A stretch of DNA of 64,000 nt from Streptomyces uncialis (GTDB lineage Bacteria > Actinomycetota > Actinomycetes > Streptomycetales > Streptomycetaceae): NCBI RefSeq assembly GCF_036250755.1, contig NZ_CP109583.1, forward strand, positions 868,001 to 932,000. Direction: 5' to 3'. Below are positions 25,957 through 33,566 of the stretch, in pieces (within the stretch, counting starts at the first letter, position 1; every line of letters starts with the position of its first letter). The notes beneath the pieces were generated by a model. It was not told where the DNA came from. It saw only the letters and a program-made list of their open reading frames with translations, and ran no database searches. The position numbers and the translations under genes are program-made.

Positions 25957-26978
25957 TGGCGTCCTCGGTTGCCCCGCGCAGCGGGAACAGGCCGCAGGCC
26001 ACCGGTGCGCCGGCCCGCCCCGAAACGACGACGACCCAGCACCAGGAGCTGCTGTCCGGGCTGACCGCCCGGCCCAAGCACCTTGCCACCAAATGGCTTT
26101 ACGACGCCTGTGGCAGCGCGCTCTACACGGACATCACCCGGCAGCCCGAGTACTACATCGACGACGCCGAACGCGAGATCATCGGCCGGCGCGGCGCCGA
26201 GATCGCCGCGCTGACACGTGCCCGGGTCCTGGTGGACCTCGGTGCCGGTTCCGGCCGCAAGACCCGCCTGCTCATCGATGCCCTCCTCAGCACCGGCTCG
26301 CTGGAGCAGTACGTGCCCGTCGATGTCAGCGGCGCCGCGCTGCGGACCGCGGCGCGAGCTCTGGGCTCCGACTATCCAGGTTTGCGGATCCTGCCGTACG
26401 CCGGTGAATTCACCGATCCGCTCGGCCTGGATCCACAGGACGCCCCCGTCCTGCTGACCTTCTTCGGCGCCACCTTCGGGAACCTCCGCCCCCCGGAGCG
26501 GCGAAGGTTCCTGGCCGCCCTCCGGGCTCGGATGCGCCCCGGCGACGGGCTGCTCCTGGGCACCGACCTGGTCAAGGACGTGGCCACCATGACGGCCGCG
26601 TACGACGATCGCGCCGGGGTGACCGCGGCCTTCGTCAAGAACGGTCTGACCGTGCTCAACAGGGAACTCGGCGCCACCTTCCGCCCGGGCGACTTCAGTC
26701 ACCGCGCCACCTGGAACCCCCGCCTGGAGCGCGTGGAGAACACCCTGGAGGCCCGGCGCGCACACCGCGTCGGCCTCACCGCGCTGGGCCGCAGCATCTC
26801 CTTCGACCGCGGGGAGCCGCTGTACGTGGGGGTATCGGCCAAGTTCCGTGAGCAAGGTGTCCGTGACGAAGCCGCGGCCACGGGTCTACGGGTGAGCCAC
26901 TGGTGGACCGACGCCGCCCGGCGCTACGCCGTGTCCCTGATCACGGTCGCCGGCCACGCCACCGCGCCCAGCGCGTAG
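25956..26978 (+). CDS. EgtD-like amino-acid N-alpha-methyltransferase with altered substrate pocket
   Basis: A 340-aa enzyme that aligns without gaps to Mycobacterium smegmatis EgtD at a constant +10 offset in the key regions ('KWLYDACGS', 'PEYYIDDAE', 'FFGATFGNLRP', 'YDDRAGVTAAF', 'HWWTD'). The carboxylate/amino-binding residues are kept: Y49, Y66, N176, Y216 (EgtD Y39, Y56, N166, Y206) and S294 (S284). However, the imidazole-binding Glu282 is Gly292 and Met252 is Asn262. In EgtD, changing exactly these two positions (E282A/M252V) shifts activity from histidine to tryptophan. I therefore infer an aromatic or other amino-acid betaine synthase rather than ergothioneine biosynthesis; no egtA, B, C or E is near. 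It overlaps the LCMT gene by 1 nt. Confidence 0.85.
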   Translation: MASSVAPRSGNRPQATGAPARPETTTTQHQELLSGLTARPKHLATKWLYDACGSALYTDITRQPEYYIDDAEREIIGRRGAEIAALTRARVLVDLGAGSGRKTRLLIDALLSTGSLEQYVPVDVSGAALRTAARALGSDYPGLRILPYAGEFTDPLGLDPQDAPVLLTFFGATFGNLRPPERRRFLAALRARMRPGDGLLLGTDLVKDVATMTAAYDDRAGVTAAFVKNGLTVLNRELGATFRPGDFSHRATWNPRLERVENTLEARRAHRVGLTALGRSISFDRGEPLYVGVSAKFREQGVRDEAAATGLRVSHWWTDAARRYAVSLITVAGHATAPSA

Positions 26979-27256
26979 GCGGCCCACAGCTCGCACCCAT
27001 CAGGCGGGGAGATCCGCGGCGGGCGGCCCGTGCCCGTCCGAGCCCGTCCCGCAGGTCGCACGCCCCGGAATCCGCACCCCGGGCCGGGGCGTGCCGCCAC
27101 CGGGATTCCTCCGTCCGGCGCGGTACTCCGCCCGGATGGCCCCCGCCGGGCGGCGCCGGGCCCGCGCGGCTCCTAGCGTCCAAGCCAGCAGGGACCTGCG
27201 CGACAAGCGACTGCTCCGCGACGGCCCCCGGGCACGCGGAGGACGGGAGTGGTGAG

Positions 27257-27946
27257 ATGCGGGCGATCGTACGGGCCTCGGGTGCCGTGAGCGCGGCGGT
27301 GGCCCTGGCAGCGGCCGGCGTTCCGGCGGCCGTGGCCGAGGAGGGCGCACCCTCGCAGGAACAGCCGCCGGCGTGGGAGGTGGGGGTCTCGCCCGGCACG
27401 GTCCGGCCGGGGGAGACGGTGACCCTGTCCTCCAAGGGGTGTCAGGTGCCCGCGGTGGCCGTGGACTCGGGGATCTTCGACGCGGTGGAGCTGGACGAGG
27501 GGCGTTCGGCACCGGCCGAGGTCTTCCCGGACGCGCTGCCCGGTGCCGCGCACGAGGTGACCTTCACCTGCGACGGCCAGGCGAAACGCGTCAAGGTCAC
27601 CGTCGCGGAGGCCGGGGACGGCCCCGTGGCCGAGGACCGGGAGCGGGAGGACGACGGGACGGAGCGGCTGCGCCCCGGGGAGCACGAGCCGGTGGAGCAC
27701 CCGCCGGAACGGGAACATCCGCAGGAGCGCGAACCGGCGCACGAGCCCGAGCAGGTCCATCCCGAGGGGCACGAACCGCAGCCCCCGGGCGGGCACCGTG
27801 AGGAGCACCCGGAGCGGAAGGGGGTCCGGGCCGGGAGCGGCGGGGACCTCGGCGAACCGGGCCCGGTCCAGCTCGTGCTCGGCGGCGCGCTGATCGCGGG
27901 TGCGCTGGGCGGCGCGGGCTACTTCCTCTGGCGCCGCCGCGCCTGA
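27257..27946 (+). CDS. Secreted, C-terminally membrane-anchored Pro/Glu/His-rich protein
   Basis: A 229-aa surface protein. A signal peptide (residues 1-27, cleavage near VAA-VAEE) is followed by an immunoglobulin-like module ('VSPGTVRPGETVTLSSKGC', 'HEVTFTCDG', about 40-115) with two Cys, a long spacer rich in Glu, His, Arg and Pro (about 120-195), and a C-terminal hydrophobic helix ending in 'WRRRA'. It has the same layout as the protein at 39917-40579. There is no LPxTG motif, so anchoring is by the membrane helix. The role is unknown, perhaps envelope or divalent-metal contact through the His/Glu spacer. The ATG at 27257 has a weak GGAGTGGTGAG ribosome region. Confidence 0.78.
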   Translation: MRAIVRASGAVSAAVALAAAGVPAAVAEEGAPSQEQPPAWEVGVSPGTVRPGETVTLSSKGCQVPAVAVDSGIFDAVELDEGRSAPAEVFPDALPGAAHEVTFTCDGQAKRVKVTVAEAGDGPVAEDREREDDGTERLRPGEHEPVEHPPEREHPQEREPAHEPEQVHPEGHEPQPPGGHREEHPERKGVRAGSGGDLGEPGPVQLVLGGALIAGALGGAGYFLWRRRA

Positions 27947-27997
27947 CCCACGCCTGACCTACGGCTGACCCGCGTCTGACCTGCGGCTGACCCGCGC
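27943..27997. repeat. Five tandem 11-bp repeats over a stop codon
   Basis: CTGACC(C/T)(A/G)CG(C/G/T) is repeated five times head to tail (27943-27953 through 27987-27997), beginning inside the last codons of the secreted protein gene and including its TGA. The 11-bp period approximates one helical turn. Confidence 0.8.
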
Positions 27998-28348
27998 ATG
28001 CCGGACCGACCGCCTGGCGCACACCCGACCGCCTCACCCGTGCCCGGCCCGACGGCACCCGCCCGGTCACCGGCGTCCCCGGATTCCGCATACCGCGGGC
28101 CCGGGGACGCGGGCATTCCCCTGGGCCCCGTCGGACCCCTTCCGGTCCCGGTGCGGCCCCGTGCGGCACCGAGCGGCCCCGTGCGGCCCCGGGTGCGACC
28201 GATGGCAGCACCTCCGGAATAGAAATCAACGTCCGTACAGTTTTCCGGATGCCGTAGGACAGGCCCCCTGCCCTTGAGCGCACGTGCCCCCGCACGGCGG
28301 CCCGGCGGACCCCCGACCGGCACCCCTCATATCTGTACTGGAGACACC
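27998..28348. other. Intergenic region upstream of the flavoprotein
   Basis: A 351-bp non-coding stretch. Near 28150-28192 there are short repeats of a GTGCGGCCCC-type unit. An AT-richer segment at 28213-28255 carries TCCGGAA (28213-28219) and TTCCGGA (28243-28249) as inverted half sites, a candidate operator/promoter for the oxidoreductase gene. Confidence 0.45.
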
Positions 28349-29437
28349 ATGCCCCCCAGAGTCGTGATCATCGGTGGCGGATACGGCGGCAGCGCCGCGG
28401 CCAAGGCACTCGACGACGTCGCCGAAGTGACGCTCGTGGAACCCAAGGACGCCTTCCTGCACAACGTCGGCGCCCTGCGGGCCGCGGTCGACGCCGACTT
28501 CGCGCCGCGGATCTTCCTGCCGTACGACAAGCTGCTCAGCAGGGGCCGTGTGCTGCGCGACCGAGCCGTCCAGGTCGAGCCGGGAACGGTGACCCTCGCC
28601 TCGGGCGCGACGCTGGACACCGACTACCTCGTCCTGGCCACCGGCTCCGGTTACCCCTTCCCCGCCAAGAGCGACCTGGACGACTCCGCCGCCTCCCTGG
28701 CGAAGTTCGGCGCCACCCGCGAGCAGCTCACGGAGGCGGACCGGGTGCTGCTCCTCGGGGCGGGCCCGGTGGGACTGGAGTTCGCGGGGGAGATCAAGGC
28801 GCGGTGGCCGCGGAAGCAGGTCGTCCTCATCGATCCGTCGCCGGGCATCCTGAGCGGCTACTCGGAGCCGTTCCGCGCGGAGATCCTGCGTCAGCTGGAC
28901 GGCCTCGGCGTCGAGCTGCTGCTCGGTGACTCGCTGGCCCAGGACCCGCCGACGGAGGTCGGTACGGCGGGCGCGTTCACCGTCACCACCCGGGCGGGCA
29001 CCGAGGTGAGCGCCGGGCTGTGGTTCCGCACCCATGGGGTCACCCCGGCCACCGGTTATCTCACCGGGGCGCTCGCCGGTGCCCGGCTGAGCGGCGGGCA
29101 GGTGGCGGTGGGCCCCACCCTCCAGGTGAAGGGCCAGAGCACGGTCTTCGCGCTCGGTGACATCACCGACGTGGCCGAGCCCAAGCGCGCCGGGGCCGCG
29201 ATGCGGCACGCCGAGGTGATCGCGGAGAACATCACCTCCCTGATCGGGGGCGGGACGCAGCTGGCCCGCTACGAGCCCGGGCCCGCCGCCCTCCTGCTGC
29301 CGCTCGGCCCGCACGGCGGCGCGACGGAGCTGCCCGGCGGACAGTTGCTCGGCCCCGGGACGACCTCCGAGTACAAGGGCGCCGATCTGATGGTCGGCCG
29401 CTTCTCCGAGACCTTCGGCCTCACCGGGAAGGACTGA
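28349..29437 (+). CDS. FAD-dependent NAD(P)H oxidoreductase (type II NADH dehydrogenase/AIF-like)
   Basis: A 362-aa pyridine-nucleotide-disulfide-type flavoprotein. The FAD Rossmann motif 'VVIIGGGYGGSAAAKAL' is at residues 5-21, the second dinucleotide motif 'RVLLLGAGPVGLEFAGEI' at about 132-149, and the C-terminal FAD contact 'VFALGDITDVAEPK' at about 267-280. There is no redox-active CxxC/CxxxxC, so it is an NDH-2/AIF-like enzyme rather than a disulfide reductase. It could oxidise NADH to quinone at the membrane or serve as a ferredoxin reductase. The ATG at 28349 follows TGGAG; upstream in-frame sequence was rejected as low-complexity. Confidence 0.85.
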   Translation: MPPRVVIIGGGYGGSAAAKALDDVAEVTLVEPKDAFLHNVGALRAAVDADFAPRIFLPYDKLLSRGRVLRDRAVQVEPGTVTLASGATLDTDYLVLATGSGYPFPAKSDLDDSAASLAKFGATREQLTEADRVLLLGAGPVGLEFAGEIKARWPRKQVVLIDPSPGILSGYSEPFRAEILRQLDGLGVELLLGDSLAQDPPTEVGTAGAFTVTTRAGTEVSAGLWFRTHGVTPATGYLTGALAGARLSGGQVAVGPTLQVKGQSTVFALGDITDVAEPKRAGAAMRHAEVIAENITSLIGGGTQLARYEPGPAALLLPLGPHGGATELPGGQLLGPGTTSEYKGADLMVGRFSETFGLTGKD

Positions 29438-29471
29438 GCGGGGCCGCCCCGAAGAGGCATCCTCACCACGG

Positions 29472-29509
29472 ACGGCCCCGCCCCCGCAGATCGTGCGGGG
29501 CGGGGCCGT
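29472..29509. terminator. Strong bidirectional hairpin
   Basis: A 16-bp GC stem (left arm 29472-29488 with one bulged C, loop GATCG, right arm 29494-29509) separates the convergent flavoprotein and SDR genes. Confidence 0.75.
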
Positions 29510-29606
29510 TCGTCCTGTGCGGCGGGCAGCGGCCGCACAGGAGTCCCGGACCGCGGCGGGCCAGGGACAGCGCGCCGGTCAGAGCGGGTCGTCCTTCCGG
29601 CGGCGG

Positions 29607-30323
29607 TCAGGCGAGGTGCATCCCCGCGTCGACGACGAGGTTCGCGCCGTTGACGCCCGGGCATTCGAGGAGGAACAGCGTCGAGGCGACGATGTCGTCG
29701 GCGGTCGGCAGCCGCTTGGCGGGGGTGCGCTGACGCATCGCCTCGAACCAGTCGGCGCGGACGTCGTCCGCGTCGTCCACGGCCGCGGTCCCGGCGACGA
29801 CTCCCGGGGTGATCGCGTTCACCCGGACCGGGGGCACCTCCACCGCGAGGGAGTTGACGAGGCCGATGATGCCCGCGTTCGCCATGGAGATCGTGGTGGA
29901 GCCCGGCACCGGGCGCCACATGGACAGTCCGCTGAACATCACGACGGACGCGTCCGCGGTGAACTTCGGCAGCGCCTCATGGACGGCGGTGGCGTACCCG
30001 ACCGTCTTCATCAGGGTCGTCCGGGCGCAGTCGTCCGGCCGGAAGTCCGCGATGGTGTTGAAGTCGCGGTCCAGGGCGGTGAGGACGATGTGGTCGACGG
30101 TGTCCATACCGGCGAACAGTTCTCTGATGGAGTTCCAGTCGGTCAGTTCGCAGACGGCGCCGCCCGCGAGATCGCCGAGTTCCTTCGCACGGGCCTGCGC
30201 GGTGGCCAGGTCACGACCGGTGAGGGTGACCCGCGCGCCGCGCGCGACACACGCGCGGGCCACCTCGTATCCCAGTCCCTTGGTACCGCCGACGACCACG
30301 ACGTGACTGCCTGCTCCGACCAT
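29607..30323 (-). CDS. Short-chain dehydrogenase/reductase
   Basis: A 238-aa SDR. The cofactor motif is 'VVVVGGTKGLGYEVARA' (TGxxxGxG type, about residues 8-24) with Arg/Asp following ('GRDLATA'). The usual YxxxK catalytic pair is not evident: the corresponding region reads 'SMWRPVPGSTTISMANAGIIGLVNSLAVE', with Thr/Met and Asn in place of Tyr/Lys, so this may be a degenerate or atypical SDR. The C-terminus 'LECPGVNGANLVVDAGMHLA' is family-like. It lies downstream of DoxX in the aromatic-catabolism locus. AAAGG precedes the start at 30323. Confidence 0.8.
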   Translation of the reverse strand: MVGAGSHVVVVGGTKGLGYEVARACVARGARVTLTGRDLATAQARAKELGDLAGGAVCELTDWNSIRELFAGMDTVDHIVLTALDRDFNTIADFRPDDCARTTLMKTVGYATAVHEALPKFTADASVVMFSGLSMWRPVPGSTTISMANAGIIGLVNSLAVEVPPVRVNAITPGVVAGTAAVDDADDVRADWFEAMRQRTPAKRLPTADDIVASTLFLLECPGVNGANLVVDAGMHLA

Positions 30324-30378
30324 GTGGGGTGCCTTTCTAGTTGCGGGGGGGGTGGGGAAGGGTGGGGCGTCATGGGCG

Positions 30379-30882
30379 CTACGCGGTCCGGCGGCGGCGT
30401 TCACGTGCCGCCCGCGCGACGGCGACCAGTCCGGTGAGCAGTCCGAGGGCCACGGCCGCGCCGCCCCAGCCCGCGCCGGACAGCTCCGTGAGTCCGAAGG
30501 CGTGGTCCAGCGACCACTCCCCCGGTCCGGTGAATCCGAGCCCCACGGCCAGACCGCCGTACACAAGGGGGAGTTCGTAGCCGCCGCTCTGGGCCCAGAG
30601 CCCCTTGGAGACGTTGACGGAGCCCGCGACGAGCATCGCGCCCAGGGCGATCGCCGCGCCCAGCGGGGTCAGCAGCCCGGTCACCATCGACGCGGCGGCG
30701 ATCAGTTCGCACAGCGCGGCCAGGACGACCAGCGGTTTCCCGGGCCGGAAGCCCCAGGTCTCGAAGACCGTGCCGGTGCCGTCCGGGCCGTGCCCCCGGA
30801 ACCACCCGAAGAGCTTCTGCGCGGCGTGCCCGAACAGAAGCCCGCCGAGCAGCAGACGCAGTACGAGAAGGCCGATTTCCAT
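30379..30882 (-). CDS. DoxX-family membrane protein
   Basis: A 167-aa protein with four hydrophobic segments and the DoxX opening 'LLVLRLLLGGLLFGHAAQKLFGWFRG', followed by 'CELIAAASMVTGLLTPLGAAIALGAMLVA'. DoxX proteins accompany oxidoreductases in thiol-oxidation and catabolic operons; the mechanism is not settled. AAGGAG lies upstream of the ATG at 30882. It sits between a monooxygenase stub and the SDR gene, in one minus-strand operon. Confidence 0.85.
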   Translation of the reverse strand: MEIGLLVLRLLLGGLLFGHAAQKLFGWFRGHGPDGTGTVFETWGFRPGKPLVVLAALCELIAAASMVTGLLTPLGAAIALGAMLVAGSVNVSKGLWAQSGGYELPLVYGGLAVGLGFTGPGEWSLDHAFGLTELSGAGWGGAAVALGLLTGLVAVARAARERRRRTA

Positions 30883-31154
30883 GGTGGTTCTCCTTGGGGA
30901 CGCATCGTGGGGAGGGGCGCTCGCCGCAGGTCGAGCAGCTGCCGCATGACCTGACGCAGGGTGCGTACCAGGTCGGCGGCCATGTCCTGGGCGCGCCAGG
31001 CGATGTGCTGGTCGGGGCGTACGAGCAGAGTGCCGCCGTCCTCGGCCTCCCGCAGCCGGCTCCGGTCGCCGTAGACGTCGTCGTAGGTCAGCCGGTGGCC
31101 CACCGCGCGCGGGAGGACGGCGACGTGGGCGAGCACGGCTGACGGCGTGGTCAT
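30702..31154 (-). pseudogene. C-terminal stub of an FAD-dependent aromatic monooxygenase
   Basis: The first ~75 codons contain 'YDDVYGDRSRL', 'GGTLLVRPDQHIAWRA' and 'LVRTLRQVMRQLL', the recognisable tail (thioredoxin-like domain) of PheA/MhpA-type flavin hydroxylases, which are about 500 aa or more. The FAD-binding and substrate domains are missing. The ATG at 31154 still overlaps the dioxygenase stop as ATGA, so the stub keeps its operon coupling. After about codon 90 the frame runs antisense-free but out of frame through the first 180 bp of the doxX gene without similarity. I read this as a deletion remnant; a truncated functional domain protein is less likely. Confidence 0.65.
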
Positions 31155-32062
31155 GAGTTCTGGTGGGAGCCGGTCATCAGCGCCGCGAGATCATCGGGAC
31201 GCAGGAAGGACGGGGGCGGCGGCGGTCCCCAGCTGAAGAGGCCCTTGGCGCCCTCCAGCGTCTGAGGGGTCCACAGCTGGTCGTCCACGATGCTGTCCAT
31301 GTCGGAGTAGTACTCGGAGAAGTTGCCCGCCGGGTCCTTGAGGTACCAGAAGAAGTTCGAGCCCGCGTGATGGCGGCCGAGCCCCCAGACATGGCGCTCC
31401 GGGTGGCCCTCCAGCATGGTGAAGGCGCCCCGGCCGACCTCGTCCACGTCCTCGACCTGCCAGGACGTGTGGTGCGGGAAGTTCACCGGGGCGGCGAGCA
31501 CCAGGACGTTGTGGTGGTCGGTGGAGCAGCGCATGAAGGTGCCGTGGTCCTTGATGGCGTCGCTGGTCCTGAAGCCGAGCCCGTCGGTGAAGAAGCGGCG
31601 GGTCGTCCCGTGGTCGGTCGAGCCGACGACGACATGGCCGAGTTTGCGGGGTCGGCGCAGCACCCCGGGGGCACGGCCGGGGCCGCGGTCCAGCCGGCCG
31701 GGGCCGTTGTACGGCGTCGGCGGCTCCTCGGGCTGCCGGAGGCGTTCGGCCACGGATATCACGGCGCGGAATCCGGCGACGGGCTCCCGGGTCACCAGGG
31801 CCGCGCCCTCGCGCCAGGACGGGATGTCCAGCCTGGCGAGGCGGCCGGCGATCCGGTCGAGGTCGTCGGGGTCGTCGGCGCCCATGCCCACCTCGACGAG
31901 GCGGCGGGTCGGAGCGTGCACGATCTTGAGCTGCCGACCGGCGTCGCGGGTGGTGAACCATCCCGCGTCGTCCTGGGCCAGGCCGAAGTCCGCGTAGTAG
32001 CGGGCCGTTCCGGCGACGTCGGGCACTCCGATGACAAGGGAGTTGAGGCGGTGGAGCGGCAT
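31151..32062 (-). CDS. Extradiol ring-cleavage dioxygenase (VOC/type I)
   Basis: A 303-aa two-module VOC protein similar to catechol 2,3- and 2,3-dihydroxybiphenyl-type dioxygenases. Module 1 is residues 5-115, module 2 140-260. The Fe(II) ligands expected in module 2 are visible: H143 ('KLGHVVVGS'), H197 or H198 ('FPHHTSWQV') and E250 ('NFSEYYSD'). The catalytic His in 'RHHAGSNFFWYLKDPAGN' is also family-typical. It should open the ring of a catecholic substrate in meta cleavage. It is upstream of the monooxygenase stub, DoxX and SDR. Its promoter, with a copy of the GntR operator, lies about 220 bp upstream. Confidence 0.85.
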   Translation of the reverse strand: MPLHRLNSLVIGVPDVAGTARYYADFGLAQDDAGWFTTRDAGRQLKIVHAPTRRLVEVGMGADDPDDLDRIAGRLARLDIPSWREGAALVTREPVAGFRAVISVAERLRQPEEPPTPYNGPGRLDRGPGRAPGVLRRPRKLGHVVVGSTDHGTTRRFFTDGLGFRTSDAIKDHGTFMRCSTDHHNVLVLAAPVNFPHHTSWQVEDVDEVGRGAFTMLEGHPERHVWGLGRHHAGSNFFWYLKDPAGNFSEYYSDMDSIVDDQLWTPQTLEGAKGLFSWGPPPPPSFLRPDDLAALMTGSHQNS

Positions 32063-32301
32063 CGTTCCACACTCCTTACGGATGACTGAGGTGATCTCGC
32101 GGACCCGTTCCGCCGGGCCGGCGGCGCACCGTTCGCGGATGTCCCGTATGTGGCTGGCGGGGCCGCCGGCTCGCGCCGGGCGGGGGCGGGTCAGCCGCCG
32201 GTGGCGGCCGGGACGACGCTCGCGGGGCGATGGTGGCGGCTCCTGCGCCGGACGGCCTCCGCATCGGCGGTCATCCGGATGTCATATGTCTACGGCACCA
32301 C

Positions 32302-32344
32302 ATTCGTCGAGTCAATAAGGTTTCGAAAGTTTCAGGCACTTTCG
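32302..32344 (-). promoter_or_regulatory. GntR-type operator and promoter of the dioxygenase operon
   Basis: 32302-32336 matches 34504-34538 at 28 of 35 positions, including GAGTCAATA and TTTCGAAAGTTTC exactly. Read on the minus strand this gives TTGACT (-35, 32315-32310), a 17-nt spacer and TAGACA (-10, 32292-32287). A second inverted repeat, CGAAAGT/ACTTTCG (32324-32330/32338-32344), overlaps it. It should place the dioxygenase operon under the same regulator as the FAH gene. The remainder of the gap (32063-32498) holds GGTACCG-rich low-complexity DNA and no gene. Confidence 0.65.
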
Positions 32345-32498
32345 CCAAATGCTCGATCGGAGGTGCATTCCCCGGCGCCAACGCGCGAGGAACCGGCACG
32401 GAACGAGCCACGGGACCGGTACGCGATCGGGTACGGGTCCGGGTACCGAACCGGCACGGGAGGGGTACGGAACCGGGCACCGGATCGGCCGGAGAGGC

Positions 32499-32969
32499 CT
32501 ACCGCCGAGAGTCCGGTTCACCGGCCGTCACCTTGAGCGCCACATCGACCCGGCAGCTGTGTTCGCCGAGCGACACATCCATCCCCTGCGCCAGGAACCG
32601 CACGATGCCGGTGCCGCGCCCGTGCTCGTCGGGGTCGAACCCCTCGGGCGGCCGGTGCGGTACGCACGCGCCGGTGTCGGACACGGCGATCAGCAGCACA
32701 CCGTCCTCCAGCGCCATGACCAGCGTGGTGTCGGCGTGGCCGTGCTGGACCGCGTTGACGGTGAGTTCGTCCACGATGAGCACCGCGGACTCCCGGTCCT
32801 CGTCGGCGACCTTCCAGGAGCGGAGCAGATCCGTGGTGAAGCGGCGGGCGGCCCCCACCCATTCCCCCTGCGAGGGAAGCGCCAGAAGGGCGCGCGGGCT
32901 CGTGAGCCGGGGACAGCGGACGGTGGAGGCGGAACGGGCCGGGGTGTTCACATCGCCGGAGGAGAACAT
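32499..32969 (-). CDS. RsbW-like serine kinase/anti-sigma-type ATP-binding protein
   Basis: A 156-aa HATPase_c_2 protein. The N-box 'VLIVDELTVNAVQHGHADTTL' (about residues 67-87), G1 'IAVSDTGAC' (about 97-105) and G2 'DEHGRGTGIVRFLAQGM' (about 120-136) are all present. Such proteins act as anti-sigma factors or regulatory kinases in stress and development networks; the genome probably has dozens. The start at 32969 follows GAGAGGA. It interrupts the catabolic locus without apparent functional link. Upstream, TACATT at about 33187-33192 (minus strand) is a possible -10. Confidence 0.82.
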   Translation of the reverse strand: MFSSGDVNTPARSASTVRCPRLTSPRALLALPSQGEWVGAARRFTTDLLRSWKVADEDRESAVLIVDELTVNAVQHGHADTTLVMALEDGVLLIAVSDTGACVPHRPPEGFDPDEHGRGTGIVRFLAQGMDVSLGEHSCRVDVALKVTAGEPDSRR

Positions 32970-33389
32970 CGTCGTCCTCTCGCAGAGGGTTGACCGACGA
33001 GAGAGGGCAGCCGCCGTACGGCACTGAAGGCTGCCGCGATCCGGGGATGGGAGGGCTGTTCCGCCGTCCCGGTGGAACGGGCGTCGCACGCCGGCACAGG
33101 CCGACGGCGCTGCGGGGACACCCCGTGATGTCGCTGCCCATGTGCCGCTCCGGGCAGTTCCCAAGCGAATCCTTTTGTTTGCGCACGAATGTAACACGGG
33201 GGACTTTCGCGGTATTCCCGCCCGAGTTGCGAGGGTGCTCCGGATGTGCTGGGCACCCCCGGACGCGCTGACCCGGCGACCTGGTGGCGGGTCGCGCGAG
33301 GGCCCGGCCCGGTCCTCGCCATGCCGTGCGCCGCCCACCGCGCCATGCCCTACCAGCGGTGCGGGTGGTGCGCGGGTGGCGTCAGACCG
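32970..33389. other. Intergenic region upstream of the ATPase gene
   Basis: A 420-bp non-coding stretch. A relatively AT-rich segment at 33165-33200 (TTTTGTTTGCGCACGAATG) is the likely minus-strand promoter region. Nothing else structured is visible. Confidence 0.4.
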
Positions 33390-33566
33390 TCATGGTGAGC
33401 GGTGCGGTGACTGTGTCCGCTCCCGGATGTCGTCGGTGGTGACACCCGGCGTGAGTTCCCGCAGCGTCAGTCCCTCGGGGCCGACATCGAGGACCGCCAG
33501 GTCCGTGATGATCCGGTGGACCACGCCCCGGCCGGTGAGCGCCGGGCCGCCCGTCCGGCCGGTCAT
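33390..33566 (-). pseudogene. C-terminal stub of CoA-transferase subunit B
   Basis: A 58-codon frame 'PALTGRGVVHRIITDLAVLDV' then 'GPEGLTLRELTPGVTTDDIRE', the unmistakable C-terminal end of 3-oxoacid/beta-ketoadipate CoA-transferase subunit B (PcaJ/ScoB, normally ~210-220 aa). The catalytic Glu region is absent. Its ATG at 33566 overlaps the FAH stop as ATGA, so translation coupling remains although the N-terminal three-quarters of the gene is gone. No subunit A gene is present. Confidence 0.68.

Noticed and set aside
25956..26978. Naming the gene egtD and calling an ergothioneine cluster
   Set aside because: Key histidine-binding Glu is Gly and no egtA, egtB, egtC or egtE is present.
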